DNA of 64,000 bases, taken from NCBI RefSeq assembly GCF_900143285.1, contig NZ_FRDN01000011.1:163619-227618 (forward strand), written 5' to 3'. Made by a program: the position numbers and the translations under genes. The DNA comes from Desulfitobacterium chlororespirans DSM 11544. GTDB lineage: Bacteria > Bacillota > Desulfitobacteriia > Desulfitobacteriales > Desulfitobacteriaceae. Position 1 is the first letter of the stretch. The number at the start of each line of letters is the position of its first letter. The notes below the pieces were generated by a model. It had not been told where the DNA came from. It made no database searches and saw only the letters and a program-made list of their open reading frames with translations. This document shows positions 37,667 to 46,278 of this stretch, one piece after another.

Positions 37667-38604
37667 AGAGGACCGCCGATGATATCATCCTGGAAAAGGT
37701 GAGCGTTTACTTTCAAGTTCCCACAGGATTCGTCCGTGCCGTGGATCAGGTATCGGCCGTTTTTCCGGGTGGGCAGATTACCGGATTGATCGGCGAGAGC
37801 GGGTGCGGAAAATCTGTATTGGGTCTGGCTATTCTCGGTCTGCTTCCTGCTTATGCTCAGATAAGGGGATATATTTTCTATCGGGATATTAATATTGCCC
37901 AGGCTTCCTTAAGGGAGCTCCGTGCTCTGCGGGGACGGGAGATCGGCCTGATTCCTCAGAACCCTGGGGAGTCTTTAAATCCGGTACGCAGGATTGGAGT
38001 TCAACTGGAGGAGGCTTTAAGGGGTGTTGAGGGCAACAGGGGCGCCCGCCGCCAAAAAGCTGAGAGCCTGCTGAGTAGATTTGGTTTTGAAGATCCAAAG
38101 CGGATCATGGCCGCCTATCCCTTTGAACTCAGCGGTGGGATGCAGCAGCGGGTGCTGTGCGCCCTGGGGATTTCCTGTACACCCCGCTGGGTCCTGGCTG
38201 ATGAACCCACCAAGGGGCTTGATCTTGCCCTGCGTGAGCAGGTTTATGAGAACCTTTTAAGGGTAAAGGAACAGGGGGTGGAAGGAATGCTGATCATCAC
38301 CCATGACTTGGTGCTGGCTGAAACCTTATGCGATGGTGTAGCGGTCATGTACAGCGGGGAGATTGTGGAATGGGGACAGAATAGTTTAAGAGAGCCCCTC
38401 CATCCTTATACCCGGGCTTTCCTGGAATCTTCGCCCGGAAAGGGAATGAAGCCCTTGCCCGGCTCTCCTCCCGCCCCCTGGGATAATCCTCCGGGCTGCA
38501 AATTCGCGCCCCGCTGTACACAATGTACTGCCCGCTGCGTGGCGGAAAAACCGGAGGTTTATGTCCGTGCAGGGAAGATGGTGAGGTGTTTTTTATATGC
38601 TTGA
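37660..38604 (+). CDS. ABC transporter ATP-binding protein (NikD/DppD-like)
   Basis: ATPase with Walker A GESGCGKSVLGL, signature ELSGGMQQRVLCALG, and Walker B WVLADEPTKGLD. The C-terminal oligopeptide/nickel-type extension includes the Cys-rich CKFAPRCTQCTARC, which in this subfamily can hold an iron-sulfur cluster. GTG start at 37660. 314 residues. Confidence 0.9.
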   Translation: MVERTADDIILEKVSVYFQVPTGFVRAVDQVSAVFPGGQITGLIGESGCGKSVLGLAILGLLPAYAQIRGYIFYRDINIAQASLRELRALRGREIGLIPQNPGESLNPVRRIGVQLEEALRGVEGNRGARRQKAESLLSRFGFEDPKRIMAAYPFELSGGMQQRVLCALGISCTPRWVLADEPTKGLDLALREQVYENLLRVKEQGVEGMLIITHDLVLAETLCDGVAVMYSGEIVEWGQNSLREPLHPYTRAFLESSPGKGMKPLPGSPPAPWDNPPGCKFAPRCTQCTARCVAEKPEVYVRAGKMVRCFLYA

Positions 38605-39316
38605 GGCCCGTGAGGTAAGCAAAACCTTCCGCAGGAGCTGGGGAGGGGGTGCCTTCACGGCCCTTGCTCAGGTAAGCCTCCGCCTGGAACGGGGAGAGAC
38701 CTTGGGGTTAATGGGGCCAAGCGGGTGCGGCAAAAGCACTTTGGCGCGTATCCTTTTAAGGCTGATTCCGATTGATACCGGCCAGGTTCTTTATCAGGGA
38801 GAGGATATCACGGCCTTGCGGGGCAAGGCGCTGCTTCCTTTTCGCCGGCAGGTTCAGCTGATCCCGCAAAGGCCGGAATCTTTTTTCGATCCGGCTATGA
38901 AGTTAGGGAATAGTGTGTTGGAGCCGCTGAAGATTTTTGGCATCTACGAAAAGAGGACGGCCAGGGAGATGCTCTTGGGGACGCTGGAGCAGGTCAAGCT
39001 CAATGCTTCCCTGCTGGATCGCTATCCTCACCAGGTGAGTGGTGGGGAAATTCAGCGGCTTTCTATCTGCCGGGCTTTGCTCCTGGACCCCCAAGTGCTT
39101 ATTTTGGATGAAGCTACGTCCATGCTGGATATTTCAGTGCAGGCTCAGATTCTGCGTATATTGCAGGAACTGCAAAGGGTACGCAAATTATCCTATCTGT
39201 TTATATCCCATGATCGTGAGGTTGTGAATTTAATGTCCGACCGATTAGTGGAAATGAAAGAAGGAAGGATGTTAGGAAAGAATGAAGGCGGAACCATGGA
39301 GCAGGGGAAGGACTGA
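38597..39316 (+). CDS. ABC transporter ATP-binding protein (NikE/DppF-like)
   Basis: Second ATPase with Walker A GPSGCGKSTLAR, signature QVSGGEIQRLSICRAL, and Walker B VLILDEATSMLD. 239 residues, shorter than DppF because it lacks the C-terminal Cys-rich extension, as in NikE. Overlaps the upstream ATPase by 8 bases and the methyltransferase by 35 bases. Confidence 0.9.
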   Translation: MLEAREVSKTFRRSWGGGAFTALAQVSLRLERGETLGLMGPSGCGKSTLARILLRLIPIDTGQVLYQGEDITALRGKALLPFRRQVQLIPQRPESFFDPAMKLGNSVLEPLKIFGIYEKRTAREMLLGTLEQVKLNASLLDRYPHQVSGGEIQRLSICRALLLDPQVLILDEATSMLDISVQAQILRILQELQRVRKLSYLFISHDREVVNLMSDRLVEMKEGRMLGKNEGGTMEQGKD

Positions 39317-40139
39317 GTTTTGGACTGAAGAGGGTGAATGCTGGAGATTAAAACTGCGCCAACCCTTTGGTGAATATAGTGAGCGGGTGCTCAATGATGA
39401 AGCGGAAGAGGCGTTTTGGCAGAACTATTTGGCTGCCAAACCGGTCTATGCACCTGATCCTTATTCAGTCAAAATAGCCGGGGCTGTGAGCACTCTCTTT
39501 AAAAATGCAGGTGCGGAATCACTCCTGGAATTAGGTCCGGGCTGGGGCAATTATACTTTGAGTTTGGCGTCCGTCTGCCGGCAGCTAATCTGTGTGGACA
39601 GCTCCCGGGCCGTGCTGGATTATATCCGCAACGTTGTGGCTGAACACAATCTGACCCATGTAACTGCTTTGTGGGGTAAATGGGAAGACTGCAGTCCCCC
39701 TATATGTGATGGGATATTGGCCTACAATTGCTTTTACCGGATCACTGCAATTGAAGACTGCTTGAGGAAAATTCATGAAAAGGCGAACAAGCTTTGTATT
39801 ATCGGGATGAATAGCGGTCCGGAACAGCCGTATATTCATGATTTCGAACAGAAATTGGGACTAAAGGTGCGGTACAGCAGGGTGGATAGCCGGGATTTGA
39901 AAAAGGTGCTGAAGAGTCTGGGAATTTCTCCGAGCATCGAAATCAGCCTTCCTAATGAGCGTGAATATGTTTATGAGACCCTGGCAGAGTTGCAGGAAAA
40001 GGCTCTTTCTTATGTCATAGGTTCCTGTGATGAACAGGCGGTGCGGGACATTCTGCTTCGCTACTATTATGAGGATAAAGATGGCCAATACCGCTGTACA
40101 TATAAATTCTCTTCGGAATTGATGTGTTGGTACCCCTAA
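39282..40139 (+). CDS. SAM-dependent methyltransferase-like protein linked to the transporter
   Basis: 285 residues with the class I SAM-binding motif LLELGPGWGNYTLSL and the acidic ribose-binding LICVDSSRAVL. No diagnostic substrate motif. It overlaps the NikE-like gene by 35 bases and so belongs to the riboswitch-controlled operon. It might modify a corrinoid, a metallophore or another transported compound. The C terminus carries several Cys and Tyr. The exact role is unknown. Confidence 0.75.
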   Translation: MKAEPWSRGRTEFWTEEGECWRLKLRQPFGEYSERVLNDEAEEAFWQNYLAAKPVYAPDPYSVKIAGAVSTLFKNAGAESLLELGPGWGNYTLSLASVCRQLICVDSSRAVLDYIRNVVAEHNLTHVTALWGKWEDCSPPICDGILAYNCFYRITAIEDCLRKIHEKANKLCIIGMNSGPEQPYIHDFEQKLGLKVRYSRVDSRDLKKVLKSLGISPSIEISLPNEREYVYETLAELQEKALSYVIGSCDEQAVRDILLRYYYEDKDGQYRCTYKFSSELMCWYP

Positions 40140-40169
40140 GCTTCTTCTTTTCATCCTTTGGGGATAGCG

Positions 40170-40199
40170 TTGAAAGAAGATACGGGCCAAGTGTATAAT
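40170..40199 (+). promoter_or_regulatory. Likely sigma-A promoter for the dioxygenase gene
   Basis: TTGAAA (40170-40175), 18-base spacer, TATAAT (40194-40199). Confidence 0.55.
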
Positions 40200-40332
40200 A
40201 AAGTGGATTCATCCCTGGAGTATCTCTGGAGTTATCTGCGGTTATTTTTGGCCCGGCAGGCATGTTCTGTGGAGAGAACGAAAGTTGCCGATGCCTTCCC
40301 AAAGCTGTATAAGGAGAAAAGGGGCTGTTTGT

Positions 40333-41100
40333 ATGAAACGGATGCCGGTTGTGTTTATTGGACATGGCTCGCCTATGAATGCCATCGAGGAGAATCAATT
40401 TACACTTCAGTGGGAGGCTCTTGGGACGAGGATTCCGCGGCCCCAGGCCATTCTTGCGATTTCTGCTCATTGGTTTACACCAGGCAGCAGGGTGACGGGT
40501 GGGGATGCTCCGGAAACAATTTATGATATGTACGGGTTTCCGGAAGAGCTTTACGAGATCGTTTATAGAGCGCCAGGTTCCCCTCAGGTTGCTCAACAGA
40601 TCAAAGATTTGTTGGGAGAACAACTACAAATAGACACTGGTTGGGGCTTTGACCATGGCACTTGGTCCGTCCTGCACAGAATATATCCTCAGGCAGAGAT
40701 ACCTGTGCTTCAGCTGAGCGTAGACCGCAATGCATCTTTTGCAGATCAATATGCCATAGGTCGGAAACTCAGAGGACTTCGTGAACAGGGCGTTCTGATT
40801 TTGGGCAGTGGCAACGTTGTCCATAATCTGGCCAGAATTCATTGGAATATGGAGGGCGGATATCCCTGGGCAGAGGATTTTGACAACTATATTAAGGAAA
40901 AAATTGTGGACGGCAACCACCGGGAGGTTATGGATTTGGAAAAGGCGGGGACATCGGTCCGTCTGGCCTTTACTGTTGCCGATCATTTTGCGCCGTTGCT
41001 TTATGTTTTAGGTGCTGCCGATGAGGAGGACAGGGTTGCGGTTTTTAATGAGGCCTGCATTATGGGCTCTCTTTCCATGACCAGCTATTTATTAAGCTAA
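40333..41100 (+). CDS. Class III extradiol dioxygenase-family protein (LigB/YgiD type)
   Basis: Non-heme metal enzyme of the 4,5-DOPA-dioxygenase-like family. Metal-site histidines are seen in FIGHGSPMNAIEEN and ILAISAHWFTPGS, and FDHGTWSVLHRIYPQA is the conserved middle. HSGNV-like GSGNVVHNL follows. About 255 residues. ATG 40333 is chosen with AAGGAGAAAAG upstream; the longer frame from 40285 has no ribosome binding site. In a strict anaerobe a true ring-cleavage role is doubtful, so the substrate and even the use of oxygen are open. The pirin gene follows. Confidence 0.83.
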   Translation: MKRMPVVFIGHGSPMNAIEENQFTLQWEALGTRIPRPQAILAISAHWFTPGSRVTGGDAPETIYDMYGFPEELYEIVYRAPGSPQVAQQIKDLLGEQLQIDTGWGFDHGTWSVLHRIYPQAEIPVLQLSVDRNASFADQYAIGRKLRGLREQGVLILGSGNVVHNLARIHWNMEGGYPWAEDFDNYIKEKIVDGNHREVMDLEKAGTSVRLAFTVADHFAPLLYVLGAADEEDRVAVFNEACIMGSLSMTSYLLS

Positions 41101-41151
41101 GGTTTGAGTGGAATAAAGGCAAAACGACCAGGAAAGGAAGGGAAACGTGAG

Positions 41152-41988
41152 ATGAAGAAACGTGATATTAAAAAAATGATCCGGGGACAGAGAGCGACAG
41201 ACGGAGCGGGTGTCCAGCTGGTCCGCGTCCTTGGGCGCCGGGATGTGGAGGATTTTGATCCCTTTCTGATGCTGGATTCCTTTGACTCGACGGATCCCGA
41301 AGATTATGTGGCAGGGTTTCCTATGCATCCTCACCGGGGGATAGAAACCATCACCTATTTGATTGCAGGGGAAATCGACCATGAAGACAGTCTGGGCAAT
41401 AAGGATACCATTCATGCCGGTGAAAGTCAGTGGATGACCGCCGGCAGCGGCATTATGCATCAGGAAATGCCCCAGGAATCGGCTCGGATGCTGGGTTTTC
41501 AACTGTGGCTGAATATGCCCCGTGGGGAAAAAATGGCCCCGCCCGCCTATTTGCCCATTACCCAAGACAAGATAGGCAAAGTGGCCAAAGACGGAGGGGA
41601 GGTTCGCGTCCTGTCGGGACGGCTTGACGAAACGGCAGGAGTGACCACCAAGCATATTCCGGCCACCATCTACGATGTTTCTCTTGTTCCGGGAGGAGAG
41701 GTCGAGATTCCCACCCATCCGGAGGAAAATGTGTTTGTCTTTCTGATCGAGGGGGATGCCTTGATCAACGGGGAGCTGATTGCAGCCAAAACGGCGGTAT
41801 TGTTTGGGGAGGGGGAGTATATTTCTGTATCCGCCCCTCCCGGACTTGAGCTAAGGTTTGCTTTCTTTGCGGCCAAACCTCTGAGAGAACCCATCGCCTG
41901 GGGAGGACCGATTGTGATGAATACCCGGGAGGAATTGGATTATGCCTTTGCGGAGTTAAGAGAAGGGACGTTTATTAAGCATAATTAA
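41152..41988 (+). CDS. Pirin-family cupin protein
   Basis: Bicupin with N-terminal metal-binding PMHPHRGIETITYLIAGEIDHEDSLGN and ESQWMTAGSGIMHQEMP, which supply three His and one Glu. The C-terminal cupin is PEENVFVFLIEGDALINGE. 278 residues. Some family members oxidise quercetin; others are redox sensors. The start is ATG 41152 with GGAAAGGAAGGG; the frame is open to 41104. It may form a unit with the dioxygenase 51 bases upstream. Confidence 0.88.
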   Translation: MKKRDIKKMIRGQRATDGAGVQLVRVLGRRDVEDFDPFLMLDSFDSTDPEDYVAGFPMHPHRGIETITYLIAGEIDHEDSLGNKDTIHAGESQWMTAGSGIMHQEMPQESARMLGFQLWLNMPRGEKMAPPAYLPITQDKIGKVAKDGGEVRVLSGRLDETAGVTTKHIPATIYDVSLVPGGEVEIPTHPEENVFVFLIEGDALINGELIAAKTAVLFGEGEYISVSAPPGLELRFAFFAAKPLREPIAWGGPIVMNTREELDYAFAELREGTFIKHN

Positions 41989-42006
41989 ATCGGCTCTGGG
42001 GAAAAG

Positions 42007-42056
42007 AAAAAATCCGGTGTCCAGTTTGCTTTTTCAGACTGGATGCCGGATTTTTA
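42007..42056. terminator. Bidirectional terminator between convergent genes
   Basis: AAATCCGG-TG-TCCAGT pairs with ACTGGA-TG-CCGGATTT, with A run on one side and T run on the other. It serves the pirin gene and the minus-strand MetE-like gene. Confidence 0.88.
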
Positions 42057-42069
42057 TAGTTTGCAGAGT

Positions 42070-43209
42070 TTATCCCCAGACTTCCTCGGCGATTTCTTTA
42101 ATCAGGATAAGCTTTTGCCATTGCTGTTCTTCGGTGAGGATATTGCCCTCCTCAGTGGAAGCGAAACCGCATTGGGGGCTTAAGCATAAACGGTCGGCGG
42201 GAACGTAGTCCGCCGCTTCGCGGAGGCGGGCGATGATCTGTTCTTTTTCCTCCAGCTCTCCGGTTTTGGAGGAGACCAGACCAAGCACGACCAGCTTATC
42301 CGCGGGAATCTCCTTTAAGGGAGAAAAATCCCCTGCCCGGTCGGTGTCATACTCCAGATAGTAAGCGGAAACCTGTTCTTTGCCGAAAAGAGTAGGGGCA
42401 ACCGGGTCATAGCCGCCGGAGGTGGCCCAAGTGGAATGATAATTGCCCCGGCAGACATGGGTGGTCACGATCAGGTCGGCGGGAAGATCAGAGATGGCCT
42501 CATTGTTGAGACGGAGATAGAGATTCAGCAGTTCCTGAACATCGTACCCATCGCCGGCCATGGTGGACCAGAAGGTTTTATCGCAAAGCATGCCCCAGGT
42601 GCAGTCGTCCAGCTGGATGTTGCGGCAGCCCTGTTCATAGAAGGCCAGAATGGCCTGGCGGTAGGCAGTGGCGATATCACTGTAAAGCTCTTCACGGTCA
42701 GGATAATATTTGGCAATTTCCTGTTCATTCTCGCCCCGGACCAACTCTGCCAAAAACTGAGCAGGGGCGGGAATGCACTGCCGGGCCAGCACGTCCTTGC
42801 CGGCGATTTGTTGGAGAAAGCGATAGTGAGCCAGGAAGGGATGGCCGGAAAAGCGGATTTTTCCGGAAAGCCGGGCCGAATCGGCTCGGGTTTCTTCGCC
42901 GTGAAAGAAATAGCCATGCTCCATCATCACATGCTCGACACCCTCAAAGCCCCAAAAGAAGTCCAGATGCCAATAGCTGCGGCGGAACTCGCCATCGGTT
43001 ACAGCCTTTAAGCCGATTTCTTTTTGCTTGGCCACCAGTTTGCGGATCTCTTCATCTTCTATTTGGGTAAGGTCCTGCGGCGTGATTTTTCCCGCTGCGA
43101 ACCTTTCCCGGGCGGTTTTTAGGGCCTGAGGGCGGAGAAAACTTCCGACTATATCGTAGCGGAAAGGGGGGACAGTTCTCTGGGCTGTATCTGGAAATTG
43201 TGTGCTCAT
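42070..43209 (-). CDS. MetE C-terminal-type methyltransferase (YxjG/YxjH-like)
   Basis: Cobalamin-independent methionine-synthase catalytic-domain protein, 379 residues, lacking the N-terminal MetE domain. Zinc-site residues appear in TTHVCRGNYHS (His, Cys) and LCLSPQCGFAS (Cys); the folate/substrate side shows VTDGEFRRSYWHLDFFW. Likely methyl transfer from folate or another donor to homocysteine. ATG 43209 has GGAGGATCCCCT upstream. It is downstream of a LysR gene and a cobalamin riboswitch on the same strand, which fits a B12-independent backup enzyme. Confidence 0.85.
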   Translation of the reverse strand: MSTQFPDTAQRTVPPFRYDIVGSFLRPQALKTARERFAAGKITPQDLTQIEDEEIRKLVAKQKEIGLKAVTDGEFRRSYWHLDFFWGFEGVEHVMMEHGYFFHGEETRADSARLSGKIRFSGHPFLAHYRFLQQIAGKDVLARQCIPAPAQFLAELVRGENEQEIAKYYPDREELYSDIATAYRQAILAFYEQGCRNIQLDDCTWGMLCDKTFWSTMAGDGYDVQELLNLYLRLNNEAISDLPADLIVTTHVCRGNYHSTWATSGGYDPVAPTLFGKEQVSAYYLEYDTDRAGDFSPLKEIPADKLVVLGLVSSKTGELEEKEQIIARLREAADYVPADRLCLSPQCGFASTEEGNILTEEQQWQKLILIKEIAEEVWG

Positions 43210-43315
43210 AGGGGATCCTCCTTGCTGTTCCTGTAGTGATTGTGAGTATAGCACAGGGAGAATCCTATAGGGTAACACCTAAAGTTTATACTTGCCTATA
43301 GCTTATACCTATAAC

Positions 43316-44239
43316 TTATTCCAGCAAAGGCACACCATAGTCCTGGATGACTTTCTTCAGTTCGTCAAGATAGAGCCTTGCTTGTTTGCTGAGCTGGATC
43401 TGATGACTGGCAATCCAGCCGACCTGAATCCGGTCATCCACCTGCAGGGGGACCGAGGTAATATTGTCTCCGTTGAGATCCGCACTGACGATACCGGTGG
43501 AGATAGTGTAGCCATTGAGCCCAATCAGCAGGTTGAACAAGGTGGCCCGGTCGCTGACATGGATGCTTTTCTTATGAAAGACCGTGCTTAAAATTTCTTC
43601 GGAAAAGTAAAAGGAGTTGAACTCGCCCTGTTCGAAAGAGAGGTAAGGATATTCCTGCAAATCTTCCAGGATGACGGAAGTTTGGGCGGCCAGGGGATTG
43701 CGGGTGCTGATAAAAATATGGGGGCTGGCGGTAAACAGGGGATGAAAATCAAGCCGGTTTTCCCGGAGCAGTTTTTCGATAACCTTCTGGTTGAAGGGAT
43801 TCATGTAGAGGATGCCGATTTCGCTGCGCAGGTTTTTGACGTCTTCGATAATTTCATAAGTGCGGGTCTCCCGCAGGGTGAACTCGTATTCTTCGGCACC
43901 GCTTCCTTTGATCAGATTTACGAAAGCGTTTACGGCAAAAGCATAATGCTGGGTGGAAATGGCACAAAGCTGCCGCGAGGGTTTTTGGTGCAGATAACGC
44001 TGTTCCAGAAGGCCGGCCTGTTCCACTACCTGACGGGCATAACCGAGAAATTCGGAGCCGTCAATGGAAAGAGTTATTCCTTTGGCGCTTCTGAGAAAGA
44101 TCTCGATGCCGATCTCGGCTTCCAGGTCTTTGATGGCATTGGACAAACTGGGCTGAGAGATAAAAAGTTTTTTGGCGGCCTCATTGATGGAGCCGCAGTT
44201 CACCACTTCGATCACATATTTGAGCTGCTGCAAGGTCAT
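43316..44239 (-). CDS. LysR-family transcriptional regulator
   Basis: N-terminal winged helix-turn-helix (MTLQQLKYVIEVVNCGSINEAAKKLFISQPSLSNAIKDLE in two parts) and a periplasmic-binding-like effector domain. 307 residues from ATG 44239; a longer frame starts at 44281. The gene lies directly after a cobalamin riboswitch and 106 bases before the MetE-like gene. It could control methionine or one-carbon genes in response to homocysteine or a similar metabolite; this is inference. Confidence 0.88.
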   Translation of the reverse strand: MTLQQLKYVIEVVNCGSINEAAKKLFISQPSLSNAIKDLEAEIGIEIFLRSAKGITLSIDGSEFLGYARQVVEQAGLLEQRYLHQKPSRQLCAISTQHYAFAVNAFVNLIKGSGAEEYEFTLRETRTYEIIEDVKNLRSEIGILYMNPFNQKVIEKLLRENRLDFHPLFTASPHIFISTRNPLAAQTSVILEDLQEYPYLSFEQGEFNSFYFSEEILSTVFHKKSIHVSDRATLFNLLIGLNGYTISTGIVSADLNGDNITSVPLQVDDRIQVGWIASHQIQLSKQARLYLDELKKVIQDYGVPLLE

Positions 44240-44311
44240 TTGCTTTCTCTCCCTATTGAAAAAAATATCCGCACAAAACAAGGACTGTCTTGACGGATAT
44301 TTTCAAAACGG

Positions 44312-44495
44312 TAAAAAACCCTATCCAGGAGGGTGCTGCCGCAAAGCAAGTATCCTGACTCAGGATCATCACGCCTTTTCGTCTTCTCAGCGTCTTATGA
44401 CGCCAATGACATCATGAAAAGGGCTCCCCATGACAGTGGCCGGTCCGTCCGGGATTTGCACCCGGTTCCATGAACTTTGCAGTGGTTTCTTATTA
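44312..44495 (-). promoter_or_regulatory. Cobalamin riboswitch with terminator on the minus strand
   Basis: Reading the minus strand: GGTGCAAATCCCGGACGG, then GGCCACTGTCATGGGGAGCC, and a B12-box-like GAGTCAGGATACTTGC at 44361-44346. Closer to the LysR gene is an intrinsic terminator, ACCCT-CCTGGAT-AGGGT then TTTTTTA (44334-44312). Order and spacing match a transcription-terminating riboswitch repressed by cobalamin. Confidence 0.88.
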
Positions 44496-44646
44496 ATGCT
44501 TGATGCTTTCATGTCTGCTGTTTTTATTTATACTACAAACGCTGACGAAAGTATAGAAATAATCTTAGGGTTTCTGGGCAGAATTCAGGGTAATTTATTT
44601 TCACCTGGGGAAAACTGATGTTGAAATCATGGCGAGGTGAAGACAG

Positions 44647-45024
44647 TTGACGGCCTCCAAAAAGAAAGTCAGACATGCAAAAGAAGATCCAGAACGGGTT
44701 GACAAAGGGACCGATGAAGCCCGGCTGCCCAATAATGAACCTCTGGATTGGGACGAGCTGCGGGATAAGGTAACGGAGCTTTATCTGGTACTGGAAAGGA
44801 TCAATCTCACAGAATATATTGCCTATCTCAACAACCCCCGGCGGCTGCTTTGGCTTAATTTTGGCGTGGGGCTGGTTAAAGGCTTGGGAGGAGCCATCGG
44901 GGCTACTCTCTTACTGGGCCTGTTGGTGATGTTTTTGAAGCGTCTGGTTTTACTTAACCTTCCGGTGATCGGCGGAGTTATCGGCGAAATCGTCAAGCTC
45001 GTCAATGCCCATAATGGATATTAG
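44647..45024 (+). CDS. DUF5665-like membrane protein
   Basis: 125 residues: charged N terminus, helix WDELRDKVTELYLVLERIN, then a hydrophobic region (LNFGVGLVKGLGGAIGATLLLGLLVMFL) and a second hydrophobic stretch NLPVIGGVIGEIVKLV. This pattern matches the DUF5665 family of Firmicutes; the function is unknown. TTG start at 44647 with GAGGTG upstream. Close to yteA (18 bases), so likely co-transcribed. Confidence 0.75.
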   Translation: MTASKKKVRHAKEDPERVDKGTDEARLPNNEPLDWDELRDKVTELYLVLERINLTEYIAYLNNPRRLLWLNFGVGLVKGLGGAIGATLLLGLLVMFLKRLVLLNLPVIGGVIGEIVKLVNAHNGY

Positions 45025-45042
45025 ACAAGGAGGAGACTTAGC

Positions 45043-45711
45043 ATGGATACCAGTAAATACGCCCAGCTTATTGAACAACTGAAGAAAGATAAAGAGGAGG
45101 CTTGGGCAACAGCTCAGGGACTGATTACGGGAGATATGAGAGAATCCATCGCCGAGCTTTCCTTAATCGACAACCATCCGGCGGATATTGCCACTGAGGT
45201 TTATGAACGTTCCCGGGATGTGGCCATCCACGACCGGCTTCGCCACCGCATCCAGGCTATTGACTCCGCCCTTCAGCGTTATGAGGAGGGAAAGTACGGC
45301 CTGTGTGAGCATTGTCAAAAAGAGATTCCCCTGGGAAGGCTTGAAGCGTTGCCCTTTACTACCGTCTGCACGGAATGCAGCCGTCTCGAGGAAAAGGAAG
45401 AGCAGCATTCCCTGCATCGGGACCCTGTGGAAGAAGAGATTCTGGACATGCCTTTCGCCAGGACCTTTAATGATGGCAAGGATCAGGTGGGCTTTGATGG
45501 GGAAGATTCCTGGCAGGCTGTGGCCCGCTTCGGCACCTCGGATACCCTGCAGGATTTAGGAACCAATCATGATTTGAGTGATCCGAACAGCTTTTATGAG
45601 CATGGGGATGAAGTCATCGGTGCCGTGCAAGCTGTGGAAACCATCGAGGTAGAACTGGAGCCCGGGCATGCCAATACAGTGTATTATGGGAAAAAGCACG
45701 GCCGGACCTAG
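45043..45711 (+). CDS. yteA: YteA-type TraR/DksA zinc-finger protein
   Basis: 222 residues. The C4 zinc finger is CEHCQKEIPLGRLEALPFTTVCTEC (about residues 88-112) in a DksA-like context, preceded by a coiled-coil-like N terminus. The C-terminal roughly 90 residues (GFDGEDSWQAVARFGTSDT) are typical of the longer YteA family of spore formers. Possibly an RNA-polymerase-binding regulator; not proven. Confidence 0.85.
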   Translation: MDTSKYAQLIEQLKKDKEEAWATAQGLITGDMRESIAELSLIDNHPADIATEVYERSRDVAIHDRLRHRIQAIDSALQRYEEGKYGLCEHCQKEIPLGRLEALPFTTVCTECSRLEEKEEQHSLHRDPVEEEILDMPFARTFNDGKDQVGFDGEDSWQAVARFGTSDTLQDLGTNHDLSDPNSFYEHGDEVIGAVQAVETIEVELEPGHANTVYYGKKHGRT

Positions 45712-45788
45712 AATGGCCGCGATTGCCCCACCCCACCCTCCTATGATAATATAGACTGAGCAAATAGAAGTTCTGGGAGGGTAATCGC

Positions 45789-46244
45789 TTGCTGATATGG
45801 ATAACGATTGGGGTTATTTGGGCCATTGACCGTGTACTGAAGGTTTTAATTCAGGGGAACTTTGTCGTGGGGGAATCGGTCCCTGTTATCCCTGACTTTT
45901 TTCACTTGACTTATGTTCTGAATCCGGGAGCTGCTTTTGGATTGCTGCCGGGCCGGACCTGGATTTTTATCCCTGCAGCCGTTATTGTCTGTGCCGGGAT
46001 CATTTATGCCCAATTCAAAATACCCCGGCAAGAATGGTTGATGCGTTTGACCCTGGGGTTAATCGGCGGAGGTGCTTTGGGTAATCTTTATGACCGTTTG
46101 TTCATCGGTAAGGTCGTGGATTATCTTGATTTCCAAATCTGGCCCTTCGTCTTTAATTTCGCCGACAGCGCCATTGTCGTCGGTGTGGGGCTATTGATGA
46201 TCTTGATGCTTTTTGAGGATCGCAAGGAGCGCAAAGCTGAGTAA
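45789..46244 (+). CDS. lspA: Lipoprotein signal peptidase LspA (signal peptidase II)
   Basis: Membrane aspartyl protease that cleaves prolipoproteins before the lipid-modified Cys. Four membrane spans. Catalytic Asp residues are in GNLYDRLFIGKVVDYLDF and FNFADSAIVVG; LNPGAAFGLL is the conserved N-A-F segment. 151 residues, TTG start at 45789 with GGGAGGG upstream. The rluD-type gene follows, a very common pair. Confidence 0.94.
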   Translation: MLIWITIGVIWAIDRVLKVLIQGNFVVGESVPVIPDFFHLTYVLNPGAAFGLLPGRTWIFIPAAVIVCAGIIYAQFKIPRQEWLMRLTLGLIGGGALGNLYDRLFIGKVVDYLDFQIWPFVFNFADSAIVVGVGLLMILMLFEDRKERKAE

Positions 46245-46278
46245 ATTGAGGGAATACGGAAGCGAACAGGGGATAATT

